Positions 43,847 to 56,845 of a DNA stretch of 64,000 nucleotides are shown here, in pieces. Origin of the DNA: Onchocerca lupi (lineage: Eukaryota > Nematoda > Chromadorea > Rhabditida > Onchocercidae); the NCBI GenBank assembly GCA_028564675.1, contig JAOVVO010000204.1:51627-115626 (forward strand), read 5' to 3'. The notes under the pieces are model-generated. The model had not been told where the DNA came from and ran no database searches. It saw nothing but the letters and a program-made list of their open reading frames with translations. The number at the start of each line of letters is the position of its first letter. The first letter of the stretch is position 1. A program made the translations under genes and the position numbers.

Positions 43847-45673
43847 TTGTTATTTTCGTCTTACTAATAAAATTGTTATTTCTTCTTCTTTTTGTCTGTT
43901 AGTGTTTTTTACGAGTTTATGGTCTCTTGTTATGAAGTTGGAATTTTCGTAAATACAATTTCGCTTGAAAGATTGAACTTGAAAATTACGAAAAAATTTT
44001 TCTTTCATCGTATCCTGAAAAGGATTGATGATTGTCAACCATCCGTTTTATATATCCGGTATTTAAATCGCTACTGATCTAGATAGACTAATTTAAACCA
44101 GTTAGTATGTGGAAATGCTTCCGAATTGCTTGAATTTTTTTTTTTTTTTTCAAGAAACTTCTTCAAACATTGTACATTCCATTTTTATTTATATATGTTA
44201 AATATTGCTCTGTATTTTGCTGGCGAATCCGATTCAGAATATGGTATGCGTCAAGTAACTGCCGATTCTGTTGCGATTTCTTATTCGAAGAATTACGAAA
44301 AAAAGAGAAAAAAATGCGAAGATAATTTCGAAATTTCAGTGTTACGAATTATCTGTTTACTATATAATAATTTTTTTTGATCTATGAAAATGTTATTCTT
44401 ACCATTGTTAAATTTCAATTGTACAAATCTAAAAGGCAATATTATTTTTTCCGGAAAATTTATATTTTTATCATTTTTTTTTTTTTTTTTTTTGTAATAT
44501 TAAAATCAGTTTCTGGGTTACTGTAGAATTTACAACACTAAAGTCTAGATTCATGATAACAAAACTCCTCATCGATTATCAAAATAAGGAAGTATGCAAA
44601 CGTGATTGACGTACGTTTTTATCTTGTCTTATAAATAAAACAGAAATTTAATGCTGCCGTCGATGTTACAGTTAGAAAACAAAAAGTTCACATTAAAGTG
44701 TAAAATATTGCTTAACAAAATTGATAGCAAAAGAATTAATATATAAGAACAATCGAGAAAGCAATAAGATCGTAATTATTGGAATTAAAATCAAGATCAA
44801 ATTTCGAATATGGAATGCAAAATGATAATAATTGGAATTCATTGGAATGATGAACAGAAAAAAATGATTGTGAGAAAAAAATGGAAAAAAAAAAAAAAAA
44901 ACGAAGAAATTACGATTAAAAGCAAACTCAACTTTTTGAATCAAGTTCAAGATGAATTTTTAAATTCGAAAATTTTTGATTTCATTAAATTTTTCCTCAT
45001 TTTATTCTATTTTTGTTGAATAATATGATGAATGATTAAGTAGTCGAGTTTGAATGATAAAATTAACCAAGTATAATAATAAAATTTTTAATGAAACAAT
45101 ATTTCTTAATGCTTTCCTCAAATATATGTGGAAATTTCTTCGTTTTTTTTTCTTGTGGAAAAAATTTTACATTTTAATCATCAAAAATTAATTTTATTTT
45201 TAATAAATTCAATCAATAAAATGAAATGAAAATTCACCGCCTGACATCTTCCAATTTGTACTTTCATCTGAAAATTTAATTTTGAATTCTTCAATTTGAA
45301 GATATCTTGTACTTACTGTAATTTATGCATTTATAATTAGTTGCAAAATGTTCTCAATTCGATCTGAATATTTCATTAAAACCAATAAATGCTGGGGCCA
45401 AAAATGTTGGAATACGGTAGGTAATATTCCTGGAAATTTCAATTTAATCTGAGCTAAAATGATTGAGTTCGAATCATTAGCAATTTAATTTGATAGCTAA
45501 ATACAATTTTTGAGCAGAAAATCAGTTCATTTTGAATTTTTCATCAATTTTTCCTCATAGATAATTAATCAGTCGTTATAATTTTTTAATTTGATATGAT
45601 GATAAAGTGATAAATTTTGATCCTGAAAATTTGGAATAGAAATAATCAAAAATGAAGAATTCACTTTGAATTA
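43847..45673. other. Tail-to-tail spacer between the DEX-1-like gene and the STARD3 gene
   Basis: Mostly AT-rich with T and A runs. A segment at about 44,200-44,340 is richer in G and C and open on the + strand (FAGESDSEYGMRQVTADSVAISYSKNYEKK...), directly after a possible acceptor, gattcag, at 44,239. It could be an alternative last exon or a relic. The rest holds nothing I can identify, and no clear poly(A) signal for the minus-strand gene was found close to its stop. Confidence 0.5.
43866..43871 (+). terminator. Poly(A) signal candidate for the DEX-1-like gene
   Basis: AATAAA in actaataaaattg lies about 20 bases after the stop codon, giving a very short 3' UTR, which is common in nematodes. 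Confidence 0.6.
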
Positions 45674-48600
45674 TTACGGATATTCATTGGGATGATTGCT
45701 AATAAATATTTTAATATTATCCATATAGTTCCGGAAAAAGCTACACATCGATCCTTCGATAAGACGTTTTGGAATGCTACTCTGTAATTTTTAAAAGATT
45801 TTTTTAAATTTTGAATAGAATATTTAAAAAGTTTTCTGTGTCTCATAGAGAATAAATTATTCGAACTTTTTTTTGATTATTTGGCGTGATTTTATTCTGA
45901 CATGGTGATTTACATGATTATATACATATTTTGCATTAGTTTTACGAGAAGAAAAGTCTATGATACGTCAAAAATAATTTAAAAAAAAAAAAATGAAAAT
46001 AATTAAAAATTAAAATAACTAGAAATAAATTAAGTTACTTGATTTATTTGCAATATTAGATCCTTTAAGCATTCGAAAATGTGATTTAATTCCAAATTAT
46101 CGAAATGTAAAATGAACAAATTCAAACCTTAACATCACTTTCTTGAATCCATTGAAGTTGCGACATTTTCGAATTATTAGAACTACATGTTACGCGAATA
46201 TAATTTGCACCATTAATTCCACGTACGAGTTTCTGATTTGCATTTGTTGGCGTAATTGAAGAATCGACCGAAATGTAAGCTCCTTCGTAAATATCTTTTT
46301 CAGTATCAAGCATCATTCTACGAACATCCAAAAAATCTCTGAAATCATCAATACTGCTTTCTGTTTCATGTCGCAGAATTTTAGCGAAAAAAAAAAACAA
46401 ATTATCAAAACTGCTTTCTGTTTCATGTCGCAGAATTTCGGCGAAAAAATAATGCAACATTTATGGGATAATATTTTTTGCTAAATTCCATGAGAAGGAC
46501 AATTTTTTTGACTAAATTTTGTGCTATCTTTTTCTATTCATGATTACTTAAAATAGTCTGAAATCAGCTACTATTTGAAATAGTGCAGAATAAATTGCAA
46601 TAGAAATAGTCTGAAATTAGTTGCTATTTGAAATAATCTAGAATCCGTTACTATTTGAATTAGCCTGGAATTAATTTTTTGCTTTCCTTTTCTTCATATC
46701 TGCAATGGCCGAATAATTTCACAATCAATTCAAAACATCCACTGATAAGATTCAATGAAATGATTAAATAATTAGCATCGGAATTTAGTGATATATTTTT
46801 ATTCGAAGTTTAATCAGAGACCAATAATCAACGTGATTTTATCAATATATCAAAATTTATCTTTTAATTTTTTTTTTTTTTTTTAATTTAAGTAATAGAA
46901 AAAAAAGTGAAAAAAAAGAAGAACCGTGGTGCAATATATCCTCGTAATATCGGTCTGGTAGTAATATAGACTAATTCCGTCGTTGCATCAATATGAAGTA
47001 CTACCTAAATCGTATAATTAATTTTATTTAAATTTTCATTCAAAATAATTTAATGTCATAATTGATCAAAAATGAAAATGAAAAATTCAATTATTCTAAA
47101 AATATTATTCAAATACTAATGAAATTTATTTTAATTCTCAATTTATTGACAATTCGAATAAGTCTTCAATTAGTTTAAAAAAAAGAAAAAAAAAAAAAAA
47201 GAAACTTTAAAGTCAGTAATTTGTTTATTCCATAATTTATTATCTTTCCAAATAATCTTGAATAGAGATTTTGGTGAGCATGCTACTGTATCTTGAACAA
47301 AATAAACTTTCTTCTCTTTTGACACACGTATTTCAGGATTACACCTGAAATTACAATGATCAGAAGTGTAAAATTAAATTCTTTTTTTCAGAATTATATT
47401 TTTTTTTTTTGTAAATATTAAAGCTTTTTTACAAATAACTGGGTGATAAATTCGTGATAAGATTTTTAAGATGCTTCATATTTTGAAATATTTCAAATTT
47501 TCAATTACCACTTTCTTTGCTTCTCGAAAGAGAATAAAACAATATGGAAATATTTAAATTAAGCTAAATTTTTGTAAATGTTTGATTGAAATTTATTCAA
47601 ATCAAATTATTCCAGTTTATTTGATAATAGTTAAACTATTCATTGAAAATTAATTCAAACGAAAAAAATCATATAAAATTTTTATAATCATCATCTATCT
47701 GCACAACAAAAATTCTCCAAACAGAGTAATTCAGCATTTTTTTTTTAAAAACTTGGATGATTTTTAGGACACAAGAATCCACCATATCATTTCATCATCA
47801 TCTAAAAATTTCACTTCAAGGAATATGAATCTTTGATCAGGATATTTTAAAATCAAAGATTACCTGTGCAAAATTTTCCAAGAATTAATTTGTGTTAATA
47901 ATTCTTTAGCTTTTAATTTTGCTCCTTCCACTTCTTCGATATATCGTGTTTTCGAATATACTTTTCCTGTAATCAATATCGTAGCTAAATTATCGTCATC
48001 CGAATCTGAAAGAAAAAAAAAAGTTAAAATGATATTATTAGATCAATGTCGCATATTTTTATTAGAAAATGAAATTTCAAAAAAAAAGAAAAAAATTATT
48101 AATTAAAAATAACGAGACAATAAATAAACGAATTAGAAGAGACAGAATGAATTATCGTATCAAAAAGACTTGTATGAATAATTTATCAGTTGTGATAATT
48201 ATGATGATTTTAGTCCTAGCTAATTCTATTAATTTTAGTCTTTAATTAATCGAAAGTTCTTAAATTATGAAAATTTTTTTCCACCGAAGAATGAAATGAA
48301 TCATCGAATGATACTAATTTATTCAATGTGATCTGTTATGATCAGTCTTATCGAATATATCAATCACCCTCTTATCAATGAACTATTTCCTTCTTTCCTT
48401 ATCATATTCCTACTCTCAAATCACAGTGATACTTGAATCACTATAATTTTAATCATAGATGTTGGTGCTTAAATTCGGAATATTTGTGATCTAAAAAAAA
48501 AAAAAATCAATTGAAAAATCACTCAGACAATCCCTGTGATAAGATTACAGAACATTGAAAATATAACTTATCATCGAAATAAAATAACATTCCTTATGCT

Positions 48601-50999
48601 CCGTCAATATCGCTTTTTAAAATCAAAATTTGCATAAAATTAGCTAAAATTCACAAAATTTATATAAATTTGCATTAAATTTGCATAAAAATTTTCATAA
48701 ATTTGCATAAAACTAAATTTTAAAAGTTTGCATTAAAAGATTTGCTGAAATTTGAATAAATTTTACACATATACCGGAGGAATATTCCATAGCTGACCGA
48801 AATTCTTCATCGGTTTGCATATTCCGTTCTACGACTTCCGAAGGGTTACTGTAATTTGGCATTATCGTATAACGACGTTCGCGTGGTAAAATATGAAATG
48901 GTACCAACCAAAGTTGAAACCAAGCAACCACAAATGAAGATACCAATACCGTATACTGAGGAAGATTACCTTGTACTGGTGAAAAAAAGAATAACGCCTA
49001 AAAAAAAATTCGTCATTTTTAGAGGAGTTTGAAAATTAAAATTCGAATAATAATTAAATGATTTAAAAATTTTAATTTTTGTAAATTCAAAAGAATGTAG
49101 AATTTGCATAAATATCATTTGGTATATAATTTACATAAATGCTAAGAATAAGATCGCATAAAGTAAAGAGAACAAGAATTATATAAAAAAAAAAATCTTG
49201 CGAAAGAAATGCATAAAAAAATTTGTGAATGTAAAAAAAAAATTCCAAATTGAAATTTATTTTAATTTCATGCAATTAATCGATTTATATTCAAATTTAT
49301 TGGAATTTTATCAAACTTTTTTGACTATTTCTCTTCACTTCTATCTTTATTTAATTTAATTTTTTAAAATATTTGTTCAAGAAAAAATTCTTTTTTTAAT
49401 TTTGTTTAATTTCATATCGCTTTTTTCCTAATATATTCTGATAATTATTTTTTTAAAATATAATTATAATTAAAAAAAAAAAAAAACCTTAAGAACAAGG
49501 AAAATTGTCGTTGCAATTGTTGTAATAGCAACTGGAAGCCAATGTCCAATTAATAGAATTGAATAGAAGAGGATCAGAATAGACATCCGAATTATTGCTG
49601 TGATCTGAAATAATATTTTTAAGAGCCAAGTCCCAGAAGCCAAGTCTCATTTGGCCTATTATTAATTGCATCTTTTCTCTTTGCAAAGGCCAAATTTTTT
49701 GAATTCAAAATAGAATAATAATTCAATTGTATGAAATATATCATCATATGAATTGAAAATATAATACTGAATGAATGGGATAATATATTGTACGAATTAG
49801 GAATTACAATGAAATTTGATAAATATCAACTCAAATAGTCATATTTAAATAACTCAAATAATCCTAATCAAGTAATTATTCAAATAATCATACTGGAATT
49901 AATATTTTGAAACGAAATTAAGAAAAAAAGAAAAAAAATAACTTACGACAACATCAAACAATGAAAGTTTCATGAAATCTGGTTGTGTAATATCAATCTC
50001 ACGAAAAAATACCACAGGCCAATCGCTACCTTTGCTTACCTATAAAAAGAAATTAATTAATTAATTAATTTTCCGCATAAAAAATTGACTTTTCCAAATT
50101 ATTCATTTCTTTGGCATATCTTAATTACTTTCGCTTTGACTCTTTTGATAATATCACTTTAAATCATAAAAAAGAATTAAAAAGAAGAAATCAATACATA
50201 ATTTCATTTAAACTTTAAATAAAACCTAAATTTAGAATTATGATTCACTTTAAATTCAGGATTCATTACTTTTTCCCTAAATTTAGGATCCGTTCTAAAT
50301 TTAGGATTCATTTTCCAATCCAGTAAATCAATGCGGAATATTTTGATTATTCAAATTAAATACATCGGTTTAGCAATCAAATTGTTTTTATTTTAATTTG
50401 TGAGATTTCGCTAATTACCAGGTAATTGTACAAGAAAGATCATCTCGAAAAATGCTTACTGTAGAAATGACCCATAGTAAGACTGTAAGACAAACGTCAA
50501 ATACTGTCACCACCGTAAATCGTCGACGATCCTGAAAATTATTTTCATTACATTTTGATCAAAATGCTCTTTCAAAAAATTGAAGTTTAAAAATTCAACA
50601 TAAATTTTTCATAAAATTCTTACATATAGCACTACATTTTAGTTTTAAATTTTTCGATTAATTTAATTTAATAAAATAAATTTCAATAGAATGAACTTCT
50701 TTATCTCGGATGAATGATAACTCGTAAAATCTGAGAAATTTGTTGCATTATCAGTGAGCAAAAATATTTCAATCATATTCTTAAAGATTAAAAATTAATA
50801 GTAACTTTTATTAATACTATCAAAAATTAAACTTTCTTAAAATTTTCAGATAAAAAGCATTAGAAATGATAAGATATCAGCTAACTTTACTTATCCGTGA
50901 TTCTCCGGACAAGAAAAATTCCTCGGTATTACTCATTTTTGGATATGGCGTAATTTGATTTTCTTCATTATTTCTTGCCGAGCTTATACCACCACTCAT
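45674..50999 (-). CDS. STARD3: STARD3/MLN64-type sterol transfer protein (MENTAL + START)
   Basis: STARD3 proteins sit in late-endosome membranes through the MENTAL domain, contact the ER by binding VAP, and move sterol with the START domain. Exons in coding order: 50,999-50,886; 50,531-50,460; 50,039-49,947; 49,604-49,488; 48,997-48,775; 48,005-47,864; 47,344-47,206; 47,004-46,925; 46,338-46,128; 45,781-45,674. They give 432 aa (human 445) with phase kept. The cytosolic N-terminus 1-38 is followed by four hydrophobic segments (about 43-62, 84-112, 115-137, 147-169) matching MENTAL, including DRRRFTVVTVFDV and GHWLPVAITTIAT. A linker with EFRSAME at 197-203 resembles a phospho-FFAT motif. START runs about 210-430, with LHIDATTELVYITT, APRDFLDVRRM, KLVRGINGANY and LQWIQESDV, then a terminal amphipathic segment. 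Several donors are weak (GTT at +1 to +3). A second start at Met22 is possible. Exon 1 must run through a GTAAAG to the next GT to stay in frame. Confidence 0.92.
46343..46447. repeat. 57-bp tandem duplication at the START exon 9 acceptor
   Basis: Two copies with a period of 57, sharing actgctttctgtttcatg and tcgcagaatt followed by gcgaaaaa. On the coding (minus) strand the copy next to exon 9 contains its acceptor (gatttcag). The other copy has lost the acceptor AG, reading gataatttg. Because 57 is a multiple of three, the minus-strand frame stays open through both. Confidence 0.9.
46552..46682. repeat. Degenerate minisatellite, about 27-bp period, in STARD3 intron 8
   Basis: Five diverged copies of aatagtctgaaatcagctac plus tatttga at about 46,552, 46,579, 46,605, 46,632 and 46,660. 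The second copy is the most altered. Confidence 0.8.
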
Positions 51000-51034
51000 A
51001 TGTTCCTCTTTTTTTGTTCAAATTTTTTTTATCT
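51000..51034 (-). promoter_or_regulatory. Putative trans-splice acceptor and leader of STARD3
   Basis: On the minus strand a long T run ends in ttttag at 51,033, 33 bases before the ATG at 50,999. A polypyrimidine tract plus AG this close to the start fits spliced-leader addition. Inference. Confidence 0.4.
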
Positions 51035-54000
51035 AAAAAAAAAAAAAAAAAAAAAGAAAAAAATTGCATTTTCAATTAGATATCAGAAATTGTAATACGA
51101 AATTATCATAGTTGATTAAATTTAGATTTTTCTTTTGTCAATCTTTTCTTGCCCTCTCTTTTTCATCTTTTTTCTCTTACAAATAACTAAAACTTTTTAC
51201 GTAAAAAAATTGATCAGAAATAATGTGACAATATGAAATATGTTAATTTTAGAAAAGAAAAAGAAAAAGATCAAAACAATATGCCGAAATTCAAATGAAT
51301 CAAATGGTCAAGTTTTTTTTTTTTTTTTTTTTTTTAAATCATAAAACCGTAATTCCTTCTTTATTTCACTAAAATCAAATTACAGTTGATTAAAAATCGT
51401 TAAAAAAAAAAAGGTAAGAGAAAAACTTTGAAATAAAAATTGTGCAAATGGTACGATGCATCATTTGTTGTCCTTTAGAAAAACGAATCTTGCATGCATG
51501 CAAGCAAAAATGCAAGTCTAAGGAAATTATTGATTAGCGAAAAAATTACAAAAAAAAAAAAATCAAACTTTCTTAGTATTAATAAACAAAAACTTCTACA
51601 AAGCAACAATGAATACTTTGATTGCTACATTAAAATTAAGACCAAAAATCATTTATTTGGGATATGAAAAAAAAAAAAAAATTGAAAATTAAAAATGAAT
51701 GTATTTGAGACATTTACAAAGAATAAATGAAAGCTTATTCGAAATTTAGAATGTCCTCATCTGTGTTATCACTATCATCTGTATTATCAGTAGCACGGTT
51801 TCAGTGGAGCTGCAAAAAGTTAAGTTTTGTACGCTCTCATCAATATCACTAACACTGTTTACTGATAACGATAAATGAACTCCTGTTCAAACATTTATTA
51901 CTATATACATAGCAATAATTACTGCTCTCATCAAACTGTCCTTGATTCTAGATAACATTTATATGATAAATGATAAAGATATTTTTTGAAATTTTCAAAA
52001 ATTCTTAAAAATTTATTTATAGAAGGAAGAAATGAAATATCAAATATTTGAAATTTAAAATGAGCAATAATTTAAAAAAAAAAAAAAAAAAATAAGATGA
52101 AAACAGAAATGAAATTTAAGAAATGGAAAATTGTAACAAATGATTCATTCGAATTGATTCGTTCAATTTACTAAAATAATAAAAATCGATTTTATAGCAA
52201 TATGATCGAAATTTAACAATTATAAAATGAGAAGTGCTATACAAAAATTGCATAAAAATTTAGCAATAAAGCATACCAATCATTTATAAATGTTTGAATG
52301 ATAAGCACAAATTGATTGATTCGCTGATTGATTAGCGAAATGATTGATTCATTCTATTTTTTGCTTTTCTCTTTAAATTTTATTTTTTGATCATGCATGT
52401 GCTAAATAATTGCATAAATGTTTTTGCAAATTACAGTTTATGACGATTGTAATTTTCAAATTAAAAGTTGCTAGTTGTGAAAATTTATCAATAAATGTTG
52501 ATAATTGCATAAATGTTTTGCAAGTTGATATTTCCGTAAATCTGATATAACGGAGATTATATCATTCATATTAAGGCGAAAAATTATGAGCTGATTTGAA
52601 AATCAGCTGTAAAATTTAACTTATGAAAATTACCTAATTTGCATTAATATATTCATTGATTTTAAAGACATGCTCGAAATATGAAAATCCTAATTACTGA
52701 AAATGTATTATGCTAATTAGTATTACCTAAATACAATTTTCGAAAGACAACCTTTTTTTAATTCGAAAATTTTACATGAAATATAAAATGAAACGTGAGA
52801 TATTGAAACGTGAAATGGTGACGTGAAATGATATAGAATTTATTATATATTATTGTAGTAAAATAATAAATTGTCAAAAAATTTAGACGTTAAATAATTT
52901 ATTTCTTGTAAATTCTATTTGTTTTTTGAAAAAGAATTTTCAAAACTTAATTTCTTTAATTCTAGCTCAATTTTACAAATTTGATTTTTTTGTAAAGAAG
53001 GTTTAGGGATAATTGTTCAACACAAGAAAATGTGAAATTGATTCTTGATTGCACTCAAAATAACTTTCTGAATGATTCGAGATTCTATTTTCATTAATTT
53101 TATGATACTCATTTTTTATTCTTATGATTTTTTTATTTTTTTAATCTTCTTCGTTATTTTCTTTGACACTGTATTCCACAAGTGACCTTTGGTGCATAAT
53201 CCTTAATAGAGGTCATCTTCGAATCTCATATATTTCCGCATCATTTACAACAATTTACCTGTATGCAACCTTTCTGAATTCTTTTCATTATCAGAAAATC
53301 ATTTTAATCATTGTTATCAATTATCAGAGTACAATTTGGTACAGTTGAATTTTTTAAGTTGATAACAAATTACAATGTCCTATTGTATTTATCTTTAAAG
53401 AATTCCTTCCTTTTTTTTTTTCTTTTTTTTCACTACTTAAATTGCTTTTTTCCTTTTTCAGAAAATTTTATTACTTCTTAAAATTTTAATTAAAATTTAA
53501 TTTAAAAATTTCATAAAATGCAATGTCAAAAGAAAGAAATCATTCTTATTGAGAAAAATCGGTCCAATATTATCAACTAAATCATTAAGCTTAATTAATC
53601 ATAATAATATTTGTTTACATCTTTTGGACAAACTTAATTTTCCTCTTTGATCGTTCATAAATAGGAAGTATGTAAATAGTTTTCTATTGATTTATTGTCA
53701 TCATTTAATGTTAACTTCTTTCTTAAAATTTCAAGTTTATCATAGATAATACGATTTGATTTGTCGAGTAATCAATCTTTTAGTTTATAAATTTTTATAA
53801 AATTTCATAACAAAATATATTTTATGAAATTTGAAAGTAGCAGAATACAGTACCATAGCATGCAAGCATGCAAGCAAATTCTGCATGCTAAAATCTGCAT
53901 TTCTGTGACATTCATCTAATGAAACTACTGTAGCAATAATGTTAGCTAAATGAGTTTGCTATTGAGTTTATTACAATCCATTAATTAGTACAATTAATTA

Positions 54001-55537
54001 ATAGAATATATATAATTATCCTTCATACCTGAAATTATTTAACCAATCCATCTTTATCCGAATATTTTCATACTACAATCTTTATTCCTTTGAAATTTAT
54101 TAGATTGATGAATTATTTCTCTTATTATAATTTGAATTATAAAGAGATGAATAATTGCTTAATTAGTATGACGTAATGCTTATTTAAATAATATATGCAT
54201 TGGAAGTAGTTAAATTCATCAAACAAAATTATAAACTTGTTTAGCTTTGTCTCTCATTAATTATCTCATTAATTATCTCACTGTCTCATTAATTTCATTA
54301 CTTGAAATTCATTCCTGAATGCATCAGAACAACTACTTATATAACAATTATATCTTTAATTATTTAAGTAAATAATAAGTCTTATATCGTAACAATAATT
54401 TGTAGACATATTGAATTCCAGGAAATCTCTTAAAGATGAAAGATGAAAAGTTGAAATTTTCGTGAAAAATTGATCGAGAAGCATTGAGTTTTAAATCTAA
54501 TTTATATTTTAAATATATTTGAAATTTAAATTTATTTATTTGGCCTAAAATAAAATAGGCCATAAAAGTTGATTTTCCAATTTAAGAAACTAAGAAATGC
54601 TAAGTATAGATTTGTTTGTTTGTTTGTTTTTTTTTTTTCAAGTTTCTATCTTTTCCACAAATATGCTTCAAATTTATTGATTATTTTCGATTTTTGTAAA
54701 CAAAGGAATGTAAATAGAAAATCATCGAAGATTCTTCGTACATTATTGTTTGCATTCAAAATTTCGAATTTCAATAATACGAATGCACTTAATAAGAGTA
54801 CGTTTGCACGCAATATCGATTATTTCAATTAATCAGAAATAATTTGATTAGAAATGATTTAATTAGAAGCATTTAATTAGCAATTAGCAAATATCTTAAT
54901 GAATACTGATATGAAAATTAATAGTACCGTACCGCAAACTTAATGATACCGTACCGCAAATCAGTGTATTTTTATAAAAATATCTTAATAAATTGTCGAA
55001 TAAAAATATATTAAGAAAAATTTATCATTAAATGATAATTTTATCCGAAATAAAATAACAACAAATCAAATGTTAAAAAATTTTGCTAAATTGGTATTTA
55101 TTTTCATTTATTTATTTTTGAAATAATATGTAACGAAAATATTAGAATGAATTCATTTAAATCTCTTTCACACCTTTTTTTTTTTCTTTTTTTTTTAAAT
55201 TTTCGTTCAAATATTTCGCGCTCATTTATTTTGATCTTATTTACATAGTACCATAATAAACTGAATGGATAATGATGCAAAAAAATTTATTCACATTTTA
55301 ACAATTTTATTTATAATTTTTTTCAAGTTTTTTTTCTCTTTTCTTTTAAATTTGTTCACATTTTAACGATTTATGATTATTTTTTTTTTCCTTTCATTTA
55401 TCATTCAAATTGTTAATATTGTATGCATGTGAATGTTTATCTATGCGTTAAATATGAATTTAAAAAAAGGCCTTGAAAGCTTGAAAATGAATGAAATCAT
55501 TAATGAAAGGTAATAAAATAAATCATTGATGCGAAAG

Positions 55538-55539
<2 letters not shown>

Positions 55540-55569
<30 letters not shown>
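55540..55569. repeat. Poly-A run, about 30 bases
   Basis: Uninterrupted A run followed by gaaagaaagg; simple repeat without other context. Confidence 0.9.
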
Positions 55570-55571
<2 letters not shown>

Positions 55572-56704
55572 AAGAAAGGAAAAGAAGATTTTATCATACA
55601 ATAAAATTGCAAAAGATTTTTTTTTTTTTGCATTAATTTTTGAGTGTTAAAAATATTACTAATTATAATAATATGGTAATATTAACAGGATTATTAATTA
55701 CAGTACTGTGCTAGTGCTAACAATATTGCCATTTACAGTAGCATGATAATGTTAACAGCATTACCAGTACGGTAGCATGGTTAATACGATACAAATCAAT
55801 TGATAAACATTGTTTTTTTTTTTTTGTTTCCAAAATTTCAATTAATGATAAAAATTGCTCTATGAACTTCTAAAAAGTGGAACGCCATCAAATATATTTT
55901 TACATAGAAATTTTTCATCATCAATTTTTTTTTGTCACTTCTAGAAATTTTTCTTTTGAATTTTTTAGTGTGAACTGCAATTTCTTACTTTTGTTTCGTT
56001 TCTTCTGAAATTTAAAGATTAGCAAAAATTTTGATCTTCTTAAGCAAACAAAAATTACGAATAATCAATGAAATTTTTAATCCTAATTGGAAAAAAAAAT
56101 TCGGCGGAAAAATTTTAGATTTGTTATCTTTTATCAGTGATATATTTCGCTATCCGATAAAAATCATAACTAGCTTAATTATGAGATTGGACAAAATATA
56201 GATCATATAAATAATATTAATGAATATGAAAAATTAAACGAAAGATGAGTAGTAATATCGAATATTTTTTTCATATGATAAAGTTTTCAGTTGAATGATT
56301 TCAGCATTATCAATTAATAACAATCAACAAATATTTCATTTAATTTAAATTTTACTTAATTCCAAAAAAAAAAAAAAAAAAAAAATTACATTTCATTATC
56401 AAAAGGTGAGTAATTATCGAGAAATTTTCTCTCAAATTAATAAAATATCTATTTGAATGTTATTATGATAATAGCAATTAAATATTAAGTAGCAATATTC
56501 TTTTCGAGTTTATATTTAATTAGTTTCATTTTAAAATTCCAACTTTATCCTTTAATGATTGACATATTTCGTTCATTGTCAACAATTATATTGTATCGAT
56601 GTTTATTGTCAACAAATTTTACCCACAATGTTTGCTAAAATTATTCGTTTACTGTCATCACAAGTCATATATCAAAACTTTCATTACTATCAATAGAACA
56701 CTAC

Positions 56705-56845
56705 AAACTGCAACTATCGCAGCAATCCGATACGAAAATGCGAAACTGCAATTATCGCAGCAATCCGATGCGAAAATGGGAAACTGCAACTATCGCAGCA
56801 ATCCAATGCGAAAATGCGAAAATGCGAAAATATTCGATTTAATAT
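56705..56845 (+). repeat. 38-bp minisatellite, three copies, plus 9-bp tail repeat
   Basis: A unit of actgcaactatcgcagcaat followed by ccgatgcgaaaatgcgaa starts at 56,707, 56,745 and 56,783, exactly 38 bases apart. It is followed by three copies of atgcgaaa. It is much richer in G and C than its surroundings. The overlapping open frame cycles through all three readings of the unit, as expected when 38 is not a multiple of three, so it is not a repeat protein. Confidence 0.95.

Noticed and set aside
46339..46460. Extension of the START exon upstream through EILRHETESS
   Set aside because: The frame is open, but phase and homology need a join from ...IAP plus CG at 46,925 to the A at 46,338 to read APRDFLDVRRM, so this stretch is intron.
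53163..53348. 61-codon + strand frame in the right flank
   Set aside because: Hydrophobic, low-information sequence with no splice context or family resemblance.
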